DNA of 64,000 nucleotides from Ricinus communis (GCF_019578655.1 NC_063258.1:22262802-22326801); one strand, 5' to 3'. Counted from the first letter of the stretch, positions 11,875 to 24,672 are shown. Notes: generated by a model from the sequence alone, not told the origin. Numbers and translations: made by a program.

Positions 11875-14800
11875 ATGAAGGGTGGGTGGATACTGTTGCT
11901 TCTCCTTTGCTTGAATACAGTCACTTCTGGTGTGGTAAGGCTTGAAAAGGATCAGTCCTGAAGGGATTAGATTCAGTACTGTAAATTTGTTTTGTTTTTC
12001 TTTCTTATTAATGTCTAATTTCATCTTGGTTTCATCTTCTTGAACTCAGATTGCTGCTGGGCCACCAACATGCCCTGCTGATCTTGGGGGCAAATGTGCT
12101 GATTCAGATGAATGGAAAGGGGAATTCTTCCCTGGCATTCCCAAAATTAAATACGAGGCAAAAAATTTTATGCCCTTTTGATCGTCTATACATGCCGTCG
12201 TCTTATACTCCATTATTTGTTTATGTTATCTCAGTGTCCTTTAGCCTTTGTTAAATATATCTGTTAATTTGTTCTGCCAATTGATATCTTATTTAGTAAC
12301 GATTGACCTTCAAAACTTTGTTTCTTTGCAACAAATGCATTTTCCATCTTCCCATCTATGGTAGCTTAAATATTATATTTGCAATTGTAATTGCAGGGTC
12401 CTTCTAGCAAGAATCCACTTGCATATAAATGGTATAATGCAGAAGAGGAGATTCTGGGGAAGAAAATGAAGGTGATGTTTATTCTTGATGTGATATTAAA
12501 TCCACTACTCAATAATTGCTGAAAAGTATTCATGGTCACAGGACTGGATGAGATTTAGCATTGCATTTTGGCATACATTCCGCGGGACAGGAGCTGACCC
12601 GTTTGGTGCACCAACTAAATATTGGCCTTGGGAGGATGGTACTGATTCATTGGCTATGGCCAAAAGAAGAAGTAAGATAGATCTGGCTTTTCTTATTATT
12701 GTCGTGTATAAATGGCTCTTGCCTCTTGAATTGATTTGTTATTGTTTTGAAACATAATGCAGTGAGAGCTAATTTTGAGTTACTGGACAAGCTGGGAGTT
12801 GACAGATGGTGTTTCCATGATAGGGATATAGCCCCAGCTGGAAAAACTATTGAGGTAAGTCAATTAAATGGCATAAGAACTAGAGAAGTATGACTTGCTT
12901 ATGCTTTTCAGTATTTTGGTAGTGAGATTGCTCCTTTCCTTGAAAGTATTGTACAATCTTGATGATCGGCAATTCTTTTGTTTTTAATTTTGCCCATTGG
13001 AACTACTTGATCTGGGTTTATTGTGTTACAGGAAAGTAATGCAAACTTGGATGAAGTGGTGGCCCTTGCAAAAGAACTCCAAGTAATGAAACTTCACCTA
13101 TTTAATTTCATTTACCATATATTGCTTGTGTTGGTTTTAGAGAGTACCGTTCTTTTCTTGCAATTGATATACTTTTTTGTTCTTGTCACTCGCTACCCAT
13201 GAGTGTTGTACGCAAAATTGTCTGAATGCCTCAATCATGTGAATGTACAGGGAACCAAGATACTTCCTTTATGGGGCACAGCTCAATTGTTTTTACATCC
13301 TCGTTACATGCATGGTGCTGCAACCAGGTATTCTACACTTATTCCTGGTGATGCTACTTATTTTTGTACTCACTGACACAGTTTATTTTGTACTTCTTGA
13401 CCCAATATCACAATATTCCTTTGCAGCTCTGATGTAGGTGTATATGCATATGCTGCAGCTCAAGTTAAGAAAGCAATAGAGGTGTGTGAATAATCTGTAT
13501 ATGTAACCTGCATGACAATGTTACTGTTTCTCTTAAATGCCAAGTATTTCACAATCTACATTTTTCAACAGGTCACACATTACTTAGGTGGAGAAAATTA
13601 TGTCTTTTGGGGCGGTCGTGAGGGGTATCAGTCTCTTTTAAACACAGATATGGAAAGGGAGCTTGATCATATGGTATTGTGCGCCTATTATTAAAATTCT
13701 TATGTGTATACCATCTCATATTTGGGATTCATCTTCGTGTAGAAGTTGCTAGCCATAGAGTTTCCATTGCGAGGCGTCTGTTCTTTTAACTAATTAATGC
13801 TATTTTTACCGATAGGCAAGATTTATGGAAGCAGCTGTTGCCTACAAGAAGAAGATTGGATTCAATGGTATATTATCTTCATTTTCATAACCTGTGCCTC
13901 ATACTTGAGCAGATCAATTTATCATTTTAGGAACTCAAACCTTAATAGGGTACATATAATTTCTCGTTATCAGTGGGTATAAGATATAAAATATTAGTGA
14001 CTCATTTTTTAGGTCTCTTCTTTCTTCCATAAGACTTGTTGCTTAATCCAAGTAGTCAGCTGTTAAGTTTGGAGGCTCTAATGAAAATCAAGAAACCTTC
14101 GAATACTTGTCCCCTTTGTTGAATTAATAGACATTTTCCTCTCTCTCCAAGTATATGGGAGAAACTCATTTGTTTTTCTCTGCCATTTCAGGGACTCTGC
14201 TAATTGAGCCCAAACCACAAGAGCCTACTAAACACCAGTATGATTCACATCTTATATTCTGTGGTGTTATTTTTTCCTTCAGTGTATCCTCTGTTCACAT
14301 ATGATGTTACTTTTTCAGGTATGATTGGGATGCTGCCACAGCAGCTAATTTCTTGCGAAAATATGGGCTTATAGGTGATTATTAGAACTTCATTCCTAGT
14401 ATCTCCTGCACTTTTGATGTCAGAGTAAAGAAATTCTTGTGTATACAATTCCGTGTTTGACACGTTCAAACACACACTGGTGCACATAGATATACCTGGA
14501 TATGCAAACGCTGTGTCATCATCTGTCTCTTGATGGTGTTCTATGCTTAGCAGTTTGATATTATAATTAACCTTATGTACCCTATTTCTTTTTATAGATG
14601 AATTTAAGCTCAACATTGAGTGCAATCATGCCACGCTTTCTGGTCACAGGTACTTATCTTAAATTGTATGCTCCATTCTTCTGTTTCCTAAGCCATATAC
14701 GTCTGAACATGAAGAATGTCTGACGTCTAATACTTTTAAATTCAACAGCTGTCATCATGAGCTAGAAACTGCAAGAATCAATGGCTTGCTAGGAAATATT

Positions 14801-15853
14801 GATGCCAACACTGGCGATCCTCAGATTGGTAACAGATATTTTGAAACCTTTGCTCTTTTCAAAGTTTGCAACTATATGCTTGAGATGTACTAAAATGATT
14901 TGAGATTTAGGGATTTAACTTAGGGTTATTGTCATCTCAATAGGATGGGATACAGATCAGTTCATGACAGATATTGCAGAGGCAACTCTTGTTATGACGA
15001 GTGTGATTAGAAATGTAAGTAAGAGTAGTATAGCTCATTTTGTTTGAGATAAATTGCAGACCTTGCTGTTTCAGATGAAATGATGCTGTTTGCTTTAATT
15101 TTCATTAACTCAGGGAGGACTGGCACCAGGAGGATTCAATTTTGATGCAAAATTGTTAGTTCCTTGTTTATTTATTAGCTTGTTCTCATGCACAAGCATG
15201 GAATGTTTTATTATATATTATGTATCATTTGATGAAAATTAATTACCATTTGAGTTGATGTAATTCAGGCGAAGAGAAAGTACAGATGTTGAGGATATTT
15301 TCATTGCTCATATTGGTGGAATGGATACCTTGGCTCGTGGACTCCGAAATGCTGCTAAGTTGATTGAGGTGGGATTTTTAGTTTTCAATTTTTTTGCACC
15401 TATTCTTATTGAAGATCTTTTTCTGACCTGATTTTGATACGATCATGACTTTTTCTTGCTGTGAAATGAAGGATGGTTCTTTGGCTGAGCTTGTCCGCAA
15501 ACGCTATGAGAGTTTTGACACAGAAATCGGAGCACAAATAGAGGTAAATTTGCCTCCATTTACTACTCCTTTTCAGCTTCACTTTAGTATTCCTTTGCAT
15601 TTAATTGCAAAGTTATGCATCTTCCAACAGGCTGGTAAGGCTGATTTTGAAATGCTTGAGAAGAAAGCCATCGAGTGGGGAGAACCTAAAGTTCCTTCTG
15701 CCAAGCAGGTAACTCATTATCAACTTGTTTTCTTGATGCTGGTAGTTTGAGATACTTAAGATTCCAGATTGCTAGGCTGATAGAAACTAATGTACAATAC
15801 TTTTGGGGATATTGCAGGAACTTGCAGAGATGATTTTCCAGTCCGCACTGTAG
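11875..15853 (+). CDS. Xylose isomerase, 20 coding exons, 477 aa
   Basis: Interconverts D-xylose and D-xylulose (EC 5.3.1.5). Exons: 11875-11934, 12050-12157, 12397-12471, 12542-12671, 12763-12854, 13032-13082, 13251-13327, 13427-13481, 13572-13673, 13816-13867, 14192-14237, 14319-14374, 14598-14649, 14749-14828, 14944-15014, 15114-15154, 15269-15368, 15472-15543, 15631-15708, 15818-15853. They sum to 1434 bases, all in phase, giving the length known for the Arabidopsis protein. The catalytic dyad is in CFHDRD (His143, Asp146). WGGREGY is at 229-235. Metal ligands fit Glu273 (IEPKP), Glu309 and His312 (IECNH), Asp337, Asp348, Asp350 and Asp380. The first 20 residues form a hydrophobic leader, so the protein probably enters the secretory pathway. 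The TAG is followed by an AT-rich 3' UTR. One intron (12158-12396) starts with GC. No broken residue was seen. Confidence 0.96.
12158..12396 (+). other. GC-AG intron in xylose isomerase
   Basis: The reading frame ends at ...AAATACGAG (12157) and resumes at GGTCCTTCT (12397), which matches the family. The intron therefore starts GCAAAA and ends TTGCAG. No GT donor in the neighbourhood keeps both frame and homology. GC donors are a known minor class of U2 introns. Confidence 0.85.
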
Positions 15854-16002
15854 AGTACAGTAAATAGCAGTGAACTAGTAGTAGGGCTTTTTGCAATAAT
15901 CTATGGTAGAAACAATACATACACATACTAGTGCTTATCGAGTCGAGCAAAATGCAGGATAAGTTATGAACAAAGTTTTATTTACTAATTTAATTTAATG
16001 CT

Positions 16003-16123
16003 TTGAGCTGTTTTCATATGAAATTCCCATTATTTATCAATTTGATATTTAGATTTCTCAGGAATGAAAATGATTGTTCTTTTTGTCTATACTTTGAGCT
16101 ATTTTCATATGAAATTCCCATTA
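16003..16123 (+). repeat. Two copies of a 30-bp motif downstream of xylose isomerase
   Basis: TTTGAGCTNTTTTCATATGAAATTCCCATTAT-like sequence occurs near 16003 and again near 16092. Each copy contains the palindrome TTCATATGAA. Confidence 0.8.
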
Positions 16124-16806
16124 TGAATGTGCATCACTACAAAATCGCAAAACTCCAAAGACTCATTTTAATTCTTTTGTTGATTTTCATATTAATGGCT
16201 GTGTGAGTTAAAAGAAATGACGTTCTAATGAGATTTCTATCTTGAACGAAACCTCATCTTTTAATTTATTGTATTTCATCTATTCTATAATCGTGAATGA
16301 GTTATTCAATTTTATTGGTTCTACACCTATTTTTATGAATGAATCCAAAAATCTCATGTGAGAATGATTTTCAAGATCTAAAATAAAATTAGTGACATAT
16401 GATAGCAACAGCAAAATAAGTTTAACATTCATGATTCAATGTGTAAATAAATGTTAGGCATAGAGGTCAAATTGTCATTAAGCTATTGGCATTTAGTATA
16501 TATTATACTTAGGGCTTACACTTAGAGTGTATAACTGACATATATTTAATTATTTAAAATTAATAAAAATATATTTATTATTTTAATAAAAAAATTTCGT
16601 AATTAATGATGGGCTTCTACTTATTTGCTAAGAATCCTGTGGAAAGATTTGAAAAGTACAGCCAAAATAACACCCCCAAAACATTTCATTCTCAACCAGT
16701 CATTTAGAGATAAAAAGCCCACCAACCCTTCTCGCCTTTTTCAAGGAGGCAGAGACTAGCACACAACAGCAAGAACACTCACAAAGAAAAGAAAAAAAAA
16801 AAAAAC

Positions 16807-18311
16807 ATGAAGCTTCAGTTCCACATACTATGCCTAATTATAATCTCTTTACAACAAGTAAACCCTTCCTTGCTAAGGCCTGACTCAACGCTTACTCCTA
16901 CTCCAACCCCAACTCCTTGGCCCGAGCAATTCCATGCACTTCTTTACATGAACTTGAGCAAAGGCAATCTGCAAATGAGTGATCTGTGGTATGATTGGCC
17001 TAATGGCCGGAATGTGAACATATTCCAGAAACAACTCTCCATAATTCTGTATGACATAGAGTGGAATAATGGGACTTCTTTCTATTATACACTTGAAGAG
17101 CCTTACAGTTGTGAGGTTATGGAATTTGGAGTGGGAATTCCTAGGCCTGATTTTCTTGACGGAGCTAATTATCTTGGGACTACTGTCACTGATGGGTTCT
17201 TGTGTAATGTGTGGGAGAAGGTTGATTTTATTTGGTATTATGAAGATGTTTCTACTAAAAGGCCAGTTAGATGGGATTTCTACGATGGTATCTCACCACT
17301 TGCTGCTCTACTTTGATCTTTTTTTCTAATCTGCTGCTGCTAGTTTTTCTGTTTGTTCATCATGCTAGCTCTTTCATTACTTTTCACCATCAATCTTGGT
17401 CATTCCATCTCATCATTGAATATTTTAGCATGATCAGTAATTTGATATTTGATTATCAGTCATCAATTCTGATTTTATTTCAACTAAGTTTTTATAGAGT
17501 TTCAAACAAATTTCTTTAAGATCATCAGATATGATGTTTCAAAGAAAATCTTAAAAAACTGTGCTTTATGGTTAGCACTTTTGCATTTTGTGACATATAG
17601 TTTTTCTTGTTAATATTATTTTGGATGTGTGGTTCTTTTCATATTGCATTTTGATTATCTCCTAATTAATATATAATGTAACATATAATTTATGGCTACA
17701 TGTATATTTAGACACTTAAATTTTATCCATTTAATTATTTTAACACTTTAATTTCCTATATTATCTAATAAACACCTCAATTTATTTTTTTGTGATATTT
17801 ATACTATTTTCAGCGTGTTTGGTATCGTTGTTAGTTGTTGAAAAAATAGATTCAGAATTTCTTTAATTTAATATATAAAATTTTTAAATTTTTTTATAAA
17901 CTGTTCTTCTTAAACCTATTTTTAGAGAAAACATCAATTTACCAGTTTTTTTCTTTTTCAAAAGTAATTTCTGGATCTTAAAAATAAAATAAAATAAAAA
18001 CTAAGGTTTACCAACCTCAATTATCAAACATAAGTCATTTGGCATCCCAAGTGTTACTTATAATGTAACATTAGTATGGCATGTACTTCCAAGCTATTAA
18101 CTTATTTATTACATAAAACAAAGAAATGTGTTCTGCTTTGATGAATATTGAATCTTTGCATGATTCTTCATACTAAAAACTTTGTATATAAATGACATTG
18201 GCAGGTATATCATCACATGTGATAACATTTGAGGTTGGTGCAGTTTTGGATGACTCATTGACTCAAGCACCTGCAAATTGCTTTACCCAACCCAACTCAT
18301 CCCACCTGTAA
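16807..18311 (+). CDS. At4g14100-like secreted protein, 2 exons, 195 aa
   Basis: Exon 1 is 16807-17287 and exon 2 is 18205-18311. They are joined by a GT-AG intron of 917 bases in phase 1 and total 588 bases. Residues 1-21 form a signal peptide (hydrophobic LCLIIISL core). A short Thr-Pro repeat ([10 protein letters not shown]) follows, then the conserved block with [47 protein letters not shown] and [17 protein letters not shown]. Exon 2 gives [13 protein letters not shown] and a C-terminal NCF motif. This is the plant family typified by Arabidopsis At4g14100, often labelled 'transferring glycosyl groups' without proven activity. The protein runs about eight residues past the usual end at the CF motif. 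The ATG is preceded by an A-rich leader, and a TATA-like GATAAAAAG lies near 16708. The function is unknown; secretion is inferred from the leader. Confidence 0.9.
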
Positions 18312-18970
18312 ATTTTATTTTTTAATTAGAACTTACTATTGTGTTACTATTTAGATGTGATTTTATAGCTTGGGCATGAGCCAGGCTTGCAAATAAGTAT
18401 CAAAGTATACAGATATTAACTTGTATTTAAAATGTTAAAAAAAATAAAAAATAAAAAAATAAAAGTCACCCTTTCTTTCATCAAATATTTTCTTTAAAAT
18501 GTCAAAAATTTGGTAATTTCTAAAGAAACAAAAATCTCAAGGGGATGCCAAAATTATATTCGCTGTAATTTAGTTGAATAATGAACTCACCAAATTCCTT
18601 TACATTGTTGGAACCAAAAGGCTTTGGACTGTAAGGAAATCCCATTTGAGCTAGCCACCAAAAGTGCTGCCAATATTTGTATGTTGAAGTCACAATTGGC
18701 CATAATATTGAGCTAAATCAGTTGCACGAAACCAAAAGTTACATATTACTAAGAGATAACAAAACTAAAAGACATCCAAATAATACAGAGTAAACTAAAC
18801 TAAATTAGCTTAGGCTATTTTGGCGGAGATGAATCTATTTATAATTTCAATTTTAATTTGAAAATTCTCATTCCATTTAAACTAATTCCAATTTAATTTG
18901 CACCAACACTCGTTGAAAAGTTTAACATATACTAATGCAAATAACTTCTCTTAAGACAATATTAATGAAG
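18312..18970. other. AT-rich intergenic stretch
   Basis: No gene, RNA or structured repeat recognised. Confidence 0.5.
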
Positions 18971-18989
18971 CTCCTTGTTTCTAATTCAA

Positions 18990-19195
18990 ACAAAACAAAT
19001 GCATGATATGTTAATAAGCAAGTTCATTTCATTGAGGAACCATAGAGGAAGAGCCATTGCAAGTGCTGCCAAATGCTCCGAAGGTAAGACATATCCTCAT
19101 CAATTAGAATGCTTAGCATTAAGAGAAGCTATGTTGTTGTGCAATTTCAAAAGGTAATCAAAGGATTGTAGTGGAAGGAGACTATACATTTTCTT
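18990..19195 (+). pseudogene. RNase H-like (RVT_3) fragment of a LINE-type element
   Basis: A short open frame reads 'LRNHRGRAIASAAKCSEG' followed by 'LECLALREAMLL', the typical start of the plant RVT_3 RNase H domain. After a one-base frameshift, 'RIVVEGDY' follows near 19165, the expected next motif. Nothing before or after extends the domain, so this is a small orphan fragment. Confidence 0.5.
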
Positions 19196-19376
19196 AATTA
19201 ATGTCAATAATTTTTATCATTATTCCTAAAATATAATTATTAAACTGTAAATTTAAAGTATAAAATATGAAAACTAATTGCATGTGACAATATTTTATTA
19301 GACAATTACTTTCTAGACTAACCATAGTAAAAGAAAAGTGAACTATAATTTAGAACTAACCAAATAAACAAAAAAG

Positions 19377-19729
19377 TGTTGAAATCATTATTAATAATGA
19401 TTAAAATATATTTTAATTTTTTTAAAAATAATGTTTACTATAAAAGCAATAATTTATTTATGATGAATTATAACCATTGAAATTTTTAGTAAAAAAAATA
19501 TTATAAATATTATGCGTTATAGTTTGTAAAAGGTGTTGAAAAAAGAATAAAAAGAATTAATATGTAAAAGAAGATATTTTCATTCTTTTAAGTATTATTT
19601 GTTTAGATTTGTATATTTTTCTCTTTTACATTTAAAGTGAGTTTGAAATTTGTAAATTCTAACTCGCCTATATTTTCACATATTAATAATCATTTTATAC
19701 TCAGTTTCTTAATCTACTCCAAGTCGACA
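19377..19729 (+). repeat. 5' LTR of the old copia element
   Basis: 353 bp, TG...CA ends. The PBS (TGGTATCAAAGCC) starts at 19732. Confidence 0.85.
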
Positions 19730-19731
19730 AG

Positions 19732-19744
19732 TGGTATCAAAGCC
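19732..19744 (+). other. Primer binding site of the old copia element
   Basis: TGGTATCAAAGCC, a one-base variant of the initiator-Met tRNA complement, two bases after the LTR. Confidence 0.75.
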
Positions 19745-19889
19745 TCCTATATCGAGAGTTTGGCTATCGGCATTTTATGTACAAAAGTAGTTGTACGAAA
19801 GAGATTTTGCTGTGCATAATTTGGAATTGTGATCATTGGTCTGAAACCACGCTTGCTCGGTAAAACGCGAGGCTACTAAATTCAAATCA

Positions 19890-22100
19890 CTATGGCAAAA
19901 TCAGGTAATGTCAATATTATTGACAAAAATTAAATAATAATAACTATAACATATGAAAGACTTGCATGGAATTATACTTGCAAGGTTAAGACCTCTAAGA
20001 GGTTGTTGTTGAGATTGAGACTACATCACCACCACTAGATGATGATGCTAGCAATCTCAGAAAATGAAGAATTAAAGTTGGAAAAGCCATGTTTGTCATC
20101 AAAACAACTATTGAAAATGAGATGATGAAGCACATCAGATATGCTACCACACTAAAGAAAGCTTGGGATTCTCTTACTCTGCAGTTCTTAAAGAAAAATG
20201 ATACTAGACTTCAATTGTTGAAAAATAAACTAATGTATATTTCATAAAAGGATATGACAATTAGTTAGTATTTACCAAGATGAAATCCTTATGTCGAGAA
20301 ATTATCGAGTTAGATGAGGCATCCCGAATATCTTGTAATAGGATGAGGAGAATCATTATTCATGTACTACGATCTCAATACAATAGTTACATGGCAACAA
20401 TTCAAGGTTGGCCCACACAACCTACTATTGAAGAGTTAGGGAATTTATTGGCAAGTCAAGAAACTCTAGGAAAATAAATGGTTGGAGTCTCTTTTGAATA
20501 CTGAAGAGGTGGCACTCTTTATCGATAAAAAGAAGAACTAACCATGTAGTAGGAATAAAAGGAAGACACGAGGCAATTCCAATTTGAGGGGGCTCAACAA
20601 AAGCAACAATATAATGATTAGCAATTTAAGAATTCTAGATGTTAGAATAACAAATGTTTTAACTATGGCAAGAAAGGACATTATATGGAGATTGTTAGTC
20701 TAAACAAAGGATGTTTGGAGCAATACAAAAATAATAAGCAATCGCCACTCGGATAAACCAGAATGGGTTACTGAAGCATTGTTTCTGAAAGTAATGAAAG
20801 TATAAGAGTATTCTAGTTTAGAGATTGTAAAAAGTTCTAGTTTTATAGCTACCATAATAAAAGAAGAAGAAGAAGAAGAAGAGAAGTAAGCATCTGGTGC
20901 TTCAAGTTCTCATAAATTTTTATATAGGAAGTGTTAGATCTTTGATTCTGGTTGTTGTAGTCATATAACATGAGATAAAAGTAAGCTTTATAATATTTCA
21001 GAGTACAGAGGCAAGAGAGTATTGGTAACTGCAAAAAACTTACAACCACCAATTACTCACATTGGTGACACATGGATTGCTTCTTATTCGAATCACCAAT
21101 AAGTGTAGTTAGAAGATGTGTACAGAGATTAAGTATGGAAAAAAATCTTTTATCAGTTTTAGAATTGACTGATTTAGGTAACTTTGTTATGTTTGGTCCA
21201 AAGATGTCAAGATTTGTCAACAAATCAAAATAGTTAACATACTAAAGTGGATTCCATATACATCTTGTTAGCAAAAGATGGTTATGTAGAGAAGATAAAA
21301 GATAGTGATACAACTGACTTATGGCATGCACAACTAAGACATGTCAACTATCTTAAGCCGAAGATGATGATGAGCAAGTCATCATTAAGAGGGCTACATA
21401 ATCTTGACGTTTGTACTGATGTAGTTTGTGTTCGATGTCAGTATGGAAAGGTGCACCAACTTCTATATGAGGAGTCATCATTTAGAGCCAAATAGTCGCT
21501 AGAGTTCATCCACCTTTATGTGTTTGGTAAAGTGAAGCAATCATCAGCCAATGGTATGCACTACATGATGACATTTGTTGATAATTATTTTATGTATATA
21601 TGAGACTATTTCATGAAAGAAAAATATGAAACTCTAGTAATATTTATAGAGTTCAAGCTTATGGTTGAAAGTAAAGTTAGGAAAAAAAATCTAGTGCCTT
21701 CGTACTGATAATGGGGGAGAATACATGTCTAATGAGTCATAAATTCATCTTGTCCAACGCAAGATTAGGTAGCAACTATTATCTAAACACACCACAACAA
21801 AATAGTATTATAGAGAGAAGAACAAGCATCTAGCAAAAACTTGCAAGAGTATGTTGTATGCCAAGAATGACCTTGGAAGATTTTGGGTTGAATGCATGAG
21901 AACAACAGCTCATATAATCAACAGACTTCCTCAATTAAAGATGGAATTTTATGTCTTTATTTAAGAAATTATGGAATATGAAATCTATGGTGAGCCACTT
22001 TAAAGTATTGGTTATATCTGCTATGTATTTATACTTTATCATCTACATAGCAAGTTTGATAGAAAGGCAATTGGATGTATCTTTGTGGGCTATAATAGGA
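19890..22100 (+). pseudogene. Copia gag, protease and integrase remnants
   Basis: Gag is visible as 'VKSLCREI'-type sequence and 'MRRIIIHVLRSQYNSY...QGWPTQPTIEELGNLLASQE' (20280-20475; two motifs of one frame). A zinc-knuckle relic follows near 20650 in which the second cysteine is tyrosine (CFNYGKKGHYMEIC). The protease motif IFDSGCCSHIT is near 20936 and runs into a stop. The pre-integrase block ([14 protein letters not shown], then CVRCQYGK) is at 21310-21450. Integrase follows in pieces with stops, ending with the 'HFKVL...FVGYN' type C-terminal part at 21990-22100. An (AAG)n run at 20861-20884 lies within gag-protease sequence. Confidence 0.8.
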
Positions 22101-22106
22101 ATAGAT

Positions 22107-22227
22107 GATGAGAACCCATATAGCATAAAGAATCCTATTCTAACAAGGAATCCTAATGATAGAAATCCTACTTGGAATCCTAATCCAACAAGGAGTCCTG
22201 ATGACATTAGGAGTTCAAGCGATGAAA
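22107..22227 (+). repeat. Inverted-repeat arm 1 (NP-rich linker sequence)
   Basis: Translates to short repeated blocks of the type (T)RNPN/RSPD. It matches 26640-26801 in reverse complement from GATGAGAACCCATATAGCA to GTTCAAGCGA, except that this arm lacks about 40 bases of repeat units. Confidence 0.85.
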
Positions 22228-23798
22228 TTCTCCTTCCACTTTGACTTCGACTATTGCTACTTCCTCGACCCGACCCCGAGATCTTGAATTATTTTAACAG
22301 ACAGAGACTGCCGCTGATTCCCTTAGTTAGCTTGTTGAAGAACGGGCTTGACTATTTAAGGCAGCCTAATTCTAGTATTAGAGGAAGCACATGGTATGGA
22401 AAGCATGGTAAGTAGGACATCCAATCTTTAAGAAAGTTATCTCACCGGAGTCCTGTTAGTCGACCTAAGCTAAGCACTGTTCAAAATGAGGGCAAAATGG
22501 CTTATTAAATGAAAAATGCTAAAGCGGTAGGTCGGGAAGAAGTTCCTTATTCCAAGGAAGCTTTAAAAGAAAGAAATATAGAAATTTTATGATATTCGTA
22601 GTTTTTACCTATAAAAGGGCTGGCTTTTTGCTCGGTTGATTAATGAAGAAGGCTCTTGTCTTGGTAAGTTTGTTCTGGGCACTCTGTCTTTCCACTTGAT
22701 ACCTTTATATAAGGGTATCTAGCTCTTGATCGAATGCGACTGCACCTATGCCTACTTTCTTCGGTGTTGGTACTGCCTCTTACTCTTGTGAGTAAACTCT
22801 TACTTGATTAGTTAGAACTGAACTTCTCTGTCTTAACTCGTAAACTTATCTATCCTCTTCTTTTTAAAAGATAGGAGCTACATTTGCCGCGGATTACTCG
22901 TATTTCTTTACCCTAATTCATGGTTTTTACTTTATTATAGCCCTTCCATCTTCACCTTCCAGTACTAATCTCTTCTTCTAGGGAAGACCCTTCATCTTAC
23001 CAGGGAGCCAGCTGTGCTCTTGCACGAATGGTTACTTCTTTCGCGAGTGAAAAGCTTGTTTCTTCCTTGCTCTCAAAGTGAGGGGTTTCAATATTCAAAG
23101 TCAAACGATTCTTTAGATTATCGAAGAACTGGGCGAAATAGGAAAGCTTAAGCTTTGATAAAGAGATATGAGAGTAAGGCTAGCTTTGGGCATCCCCTAG
23201 CTAAGCCCGAAGAGAAGGGATGTGTTTAGGTGTAGAAGCCACTTCAGATATTAACTACATTGGATTAATTCCTTTTATTGCTTGCTCGGAATGGGGTCCA
23301 CTTAATATCGAAAGACTCACCCATCGAGGACTTTCTCACACCCTTATGTCTCCATCTCTCGAGTCGAGCTCAATCTTTAGCAGGTATTGTTTGGTCTGGA
23401 GTGCAGTGCATCTTTTAAGACAAGCGATTACCTGAAGAATTTTACAACTCCTTACTAAACAACTCCATTTCCTCAAAAGTACACCCTTGCACCCTTAGCA
23501 CTCGCGACATTTTTCTCAGTTTTCTAAAATTGTACTACCTGGGCATAGTTCAAGGTCGATACTAGGGTTAGCTCTTGCCGAAGCCTGTCTACAAGGCCCC
23601 CCTTTACTGAAAGGATACCTTTTTTTGACCAAATGTGAGATTGGATCGAGGAATTATGTATAAAAAAAAAAGATGGTCATGGAATTCTTATAGCAGGTCA
23701 GTCTAGGTAGTTGCTATTGCTCTTGAGAAATTTGTTGTTTCCAGTTTCGTTTGTGCATCTTTTTTTCTCCCATGCTTTATGTTGGTCAGTAATTTTGA

Positions 23799-24005
23799 GA
23801 GTTGGCAAGATCAATAATAATAGTTGCACAGAGTACGGTAGAATTCCTCGGTATGGTCATTCGGGAAGTTCCTCCGATGACGACTCCCATACAATTCTTT
23901 CAAGAGTTGGAGAAGTGTCTACGGGTAAAGCATAATATCCATATAACTGTTTGCCACCTATGCTCCGCCATCCATTCCAAGTTTAGGAACCTAGCACCTA
24001 TGCTC
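23799..24005 (+). pseudogene. matR: Mitochondrial matR (group II intron maturase) fragment
   Basis: The frame reads '...VAQSTVEFLGMVIREVPP' and then 'TTPIQFFQELEKCLRVKH' followed by 'CHLCSAIHSKFRNL', an internal segment of the maturase encoded in the last nad1 intron. About 69 residues remain of more than 600. Both arginine-to-cysteine-type changes and the abrupt end near 24000 mark it as a pseudogene. It is on the opposite strand to the cob, rps7 and nad6 pieces. Confidence 0.85.
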
Positions 24006-24408
24006 TTACTACATGCCCTTCAGGCAATACGACTTTTATAATACGCGAAGCAGCTGAGCATCTTCGATCGCTATATTCTTGTGATAGTGAAGGTTTAACA
24101 ACAAAGTTACAGCTTTAGGCGAAGAGTGGAAGTGAAACCCTTAAGTCTTATTATTTTGTTCTCGAATAACGATCATTCATTACGGCCGGCCCGACCAAAG
24201 ACTTTAAATCTGGCCCAAGCAAGCTATATTATGGAACTCCTCATCTGAGGAATGGGCCAAGCCGATCCATTGTTGGCTCAGAAAGTGCATTTGCTAGTTC
24301 GAAAGAAGCTGAATCCGGGTGCAAATGGGGTTCAAATGATTCTTCTATTTCGGAGCATGCCGCGCAAACTCACTTGGTAAATAGCCTTCACTAAAACTCA
24401 TCTGCTTG

Positions 24409-24672
24409 TCAATTCTTAGTGTAATACTCATCCATGTAAAAATTAGGAATTCCTTTTCCAACTCGTCCTAGAATGGGCGTTATGGCAAATAATAAGAAGA
24501 AAACAAAAAGAGAAATTTGTTTAATAGTAATAAATGGTGCCTCCACAGGTTGACATCCAATCTAACCTAGTAGTAAGCAATCCAACCAAAGCAACCAAAA
24601 TATTCCTTGGTGAATCGGGCGAAAACTTGAACTATGTATATACATACTTTTAAAAAAAGGTAAAGCCAACAA
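24409..24672 (-). pseudogene. cob: Mitochondrial cob (apocytochrome b) 3' fragment
   Basis: On the minus strand it reads '[20 protein letters not shown]' and on to 'CLLLG', then an in-frame TAG (24564-24562) where plant cob has tryptophan. It continues with 'IGCQPVEAPFITI' and 'FAITPILGRVGKGIPN' to a TGA at 24411-24409. This is the last 90 or so residues of cytochrome b, the final transmembrane part. The usual C-terminal residues are altered. It is fused upstream to rps7. Confidence 0.88.

Noticed and set aside
14245..14625. Minus-strand open frame of 126 codons
   Set aside because: It overlaps xylose isomerase exons 12-13 and introns in antisense and has no family resemblance.
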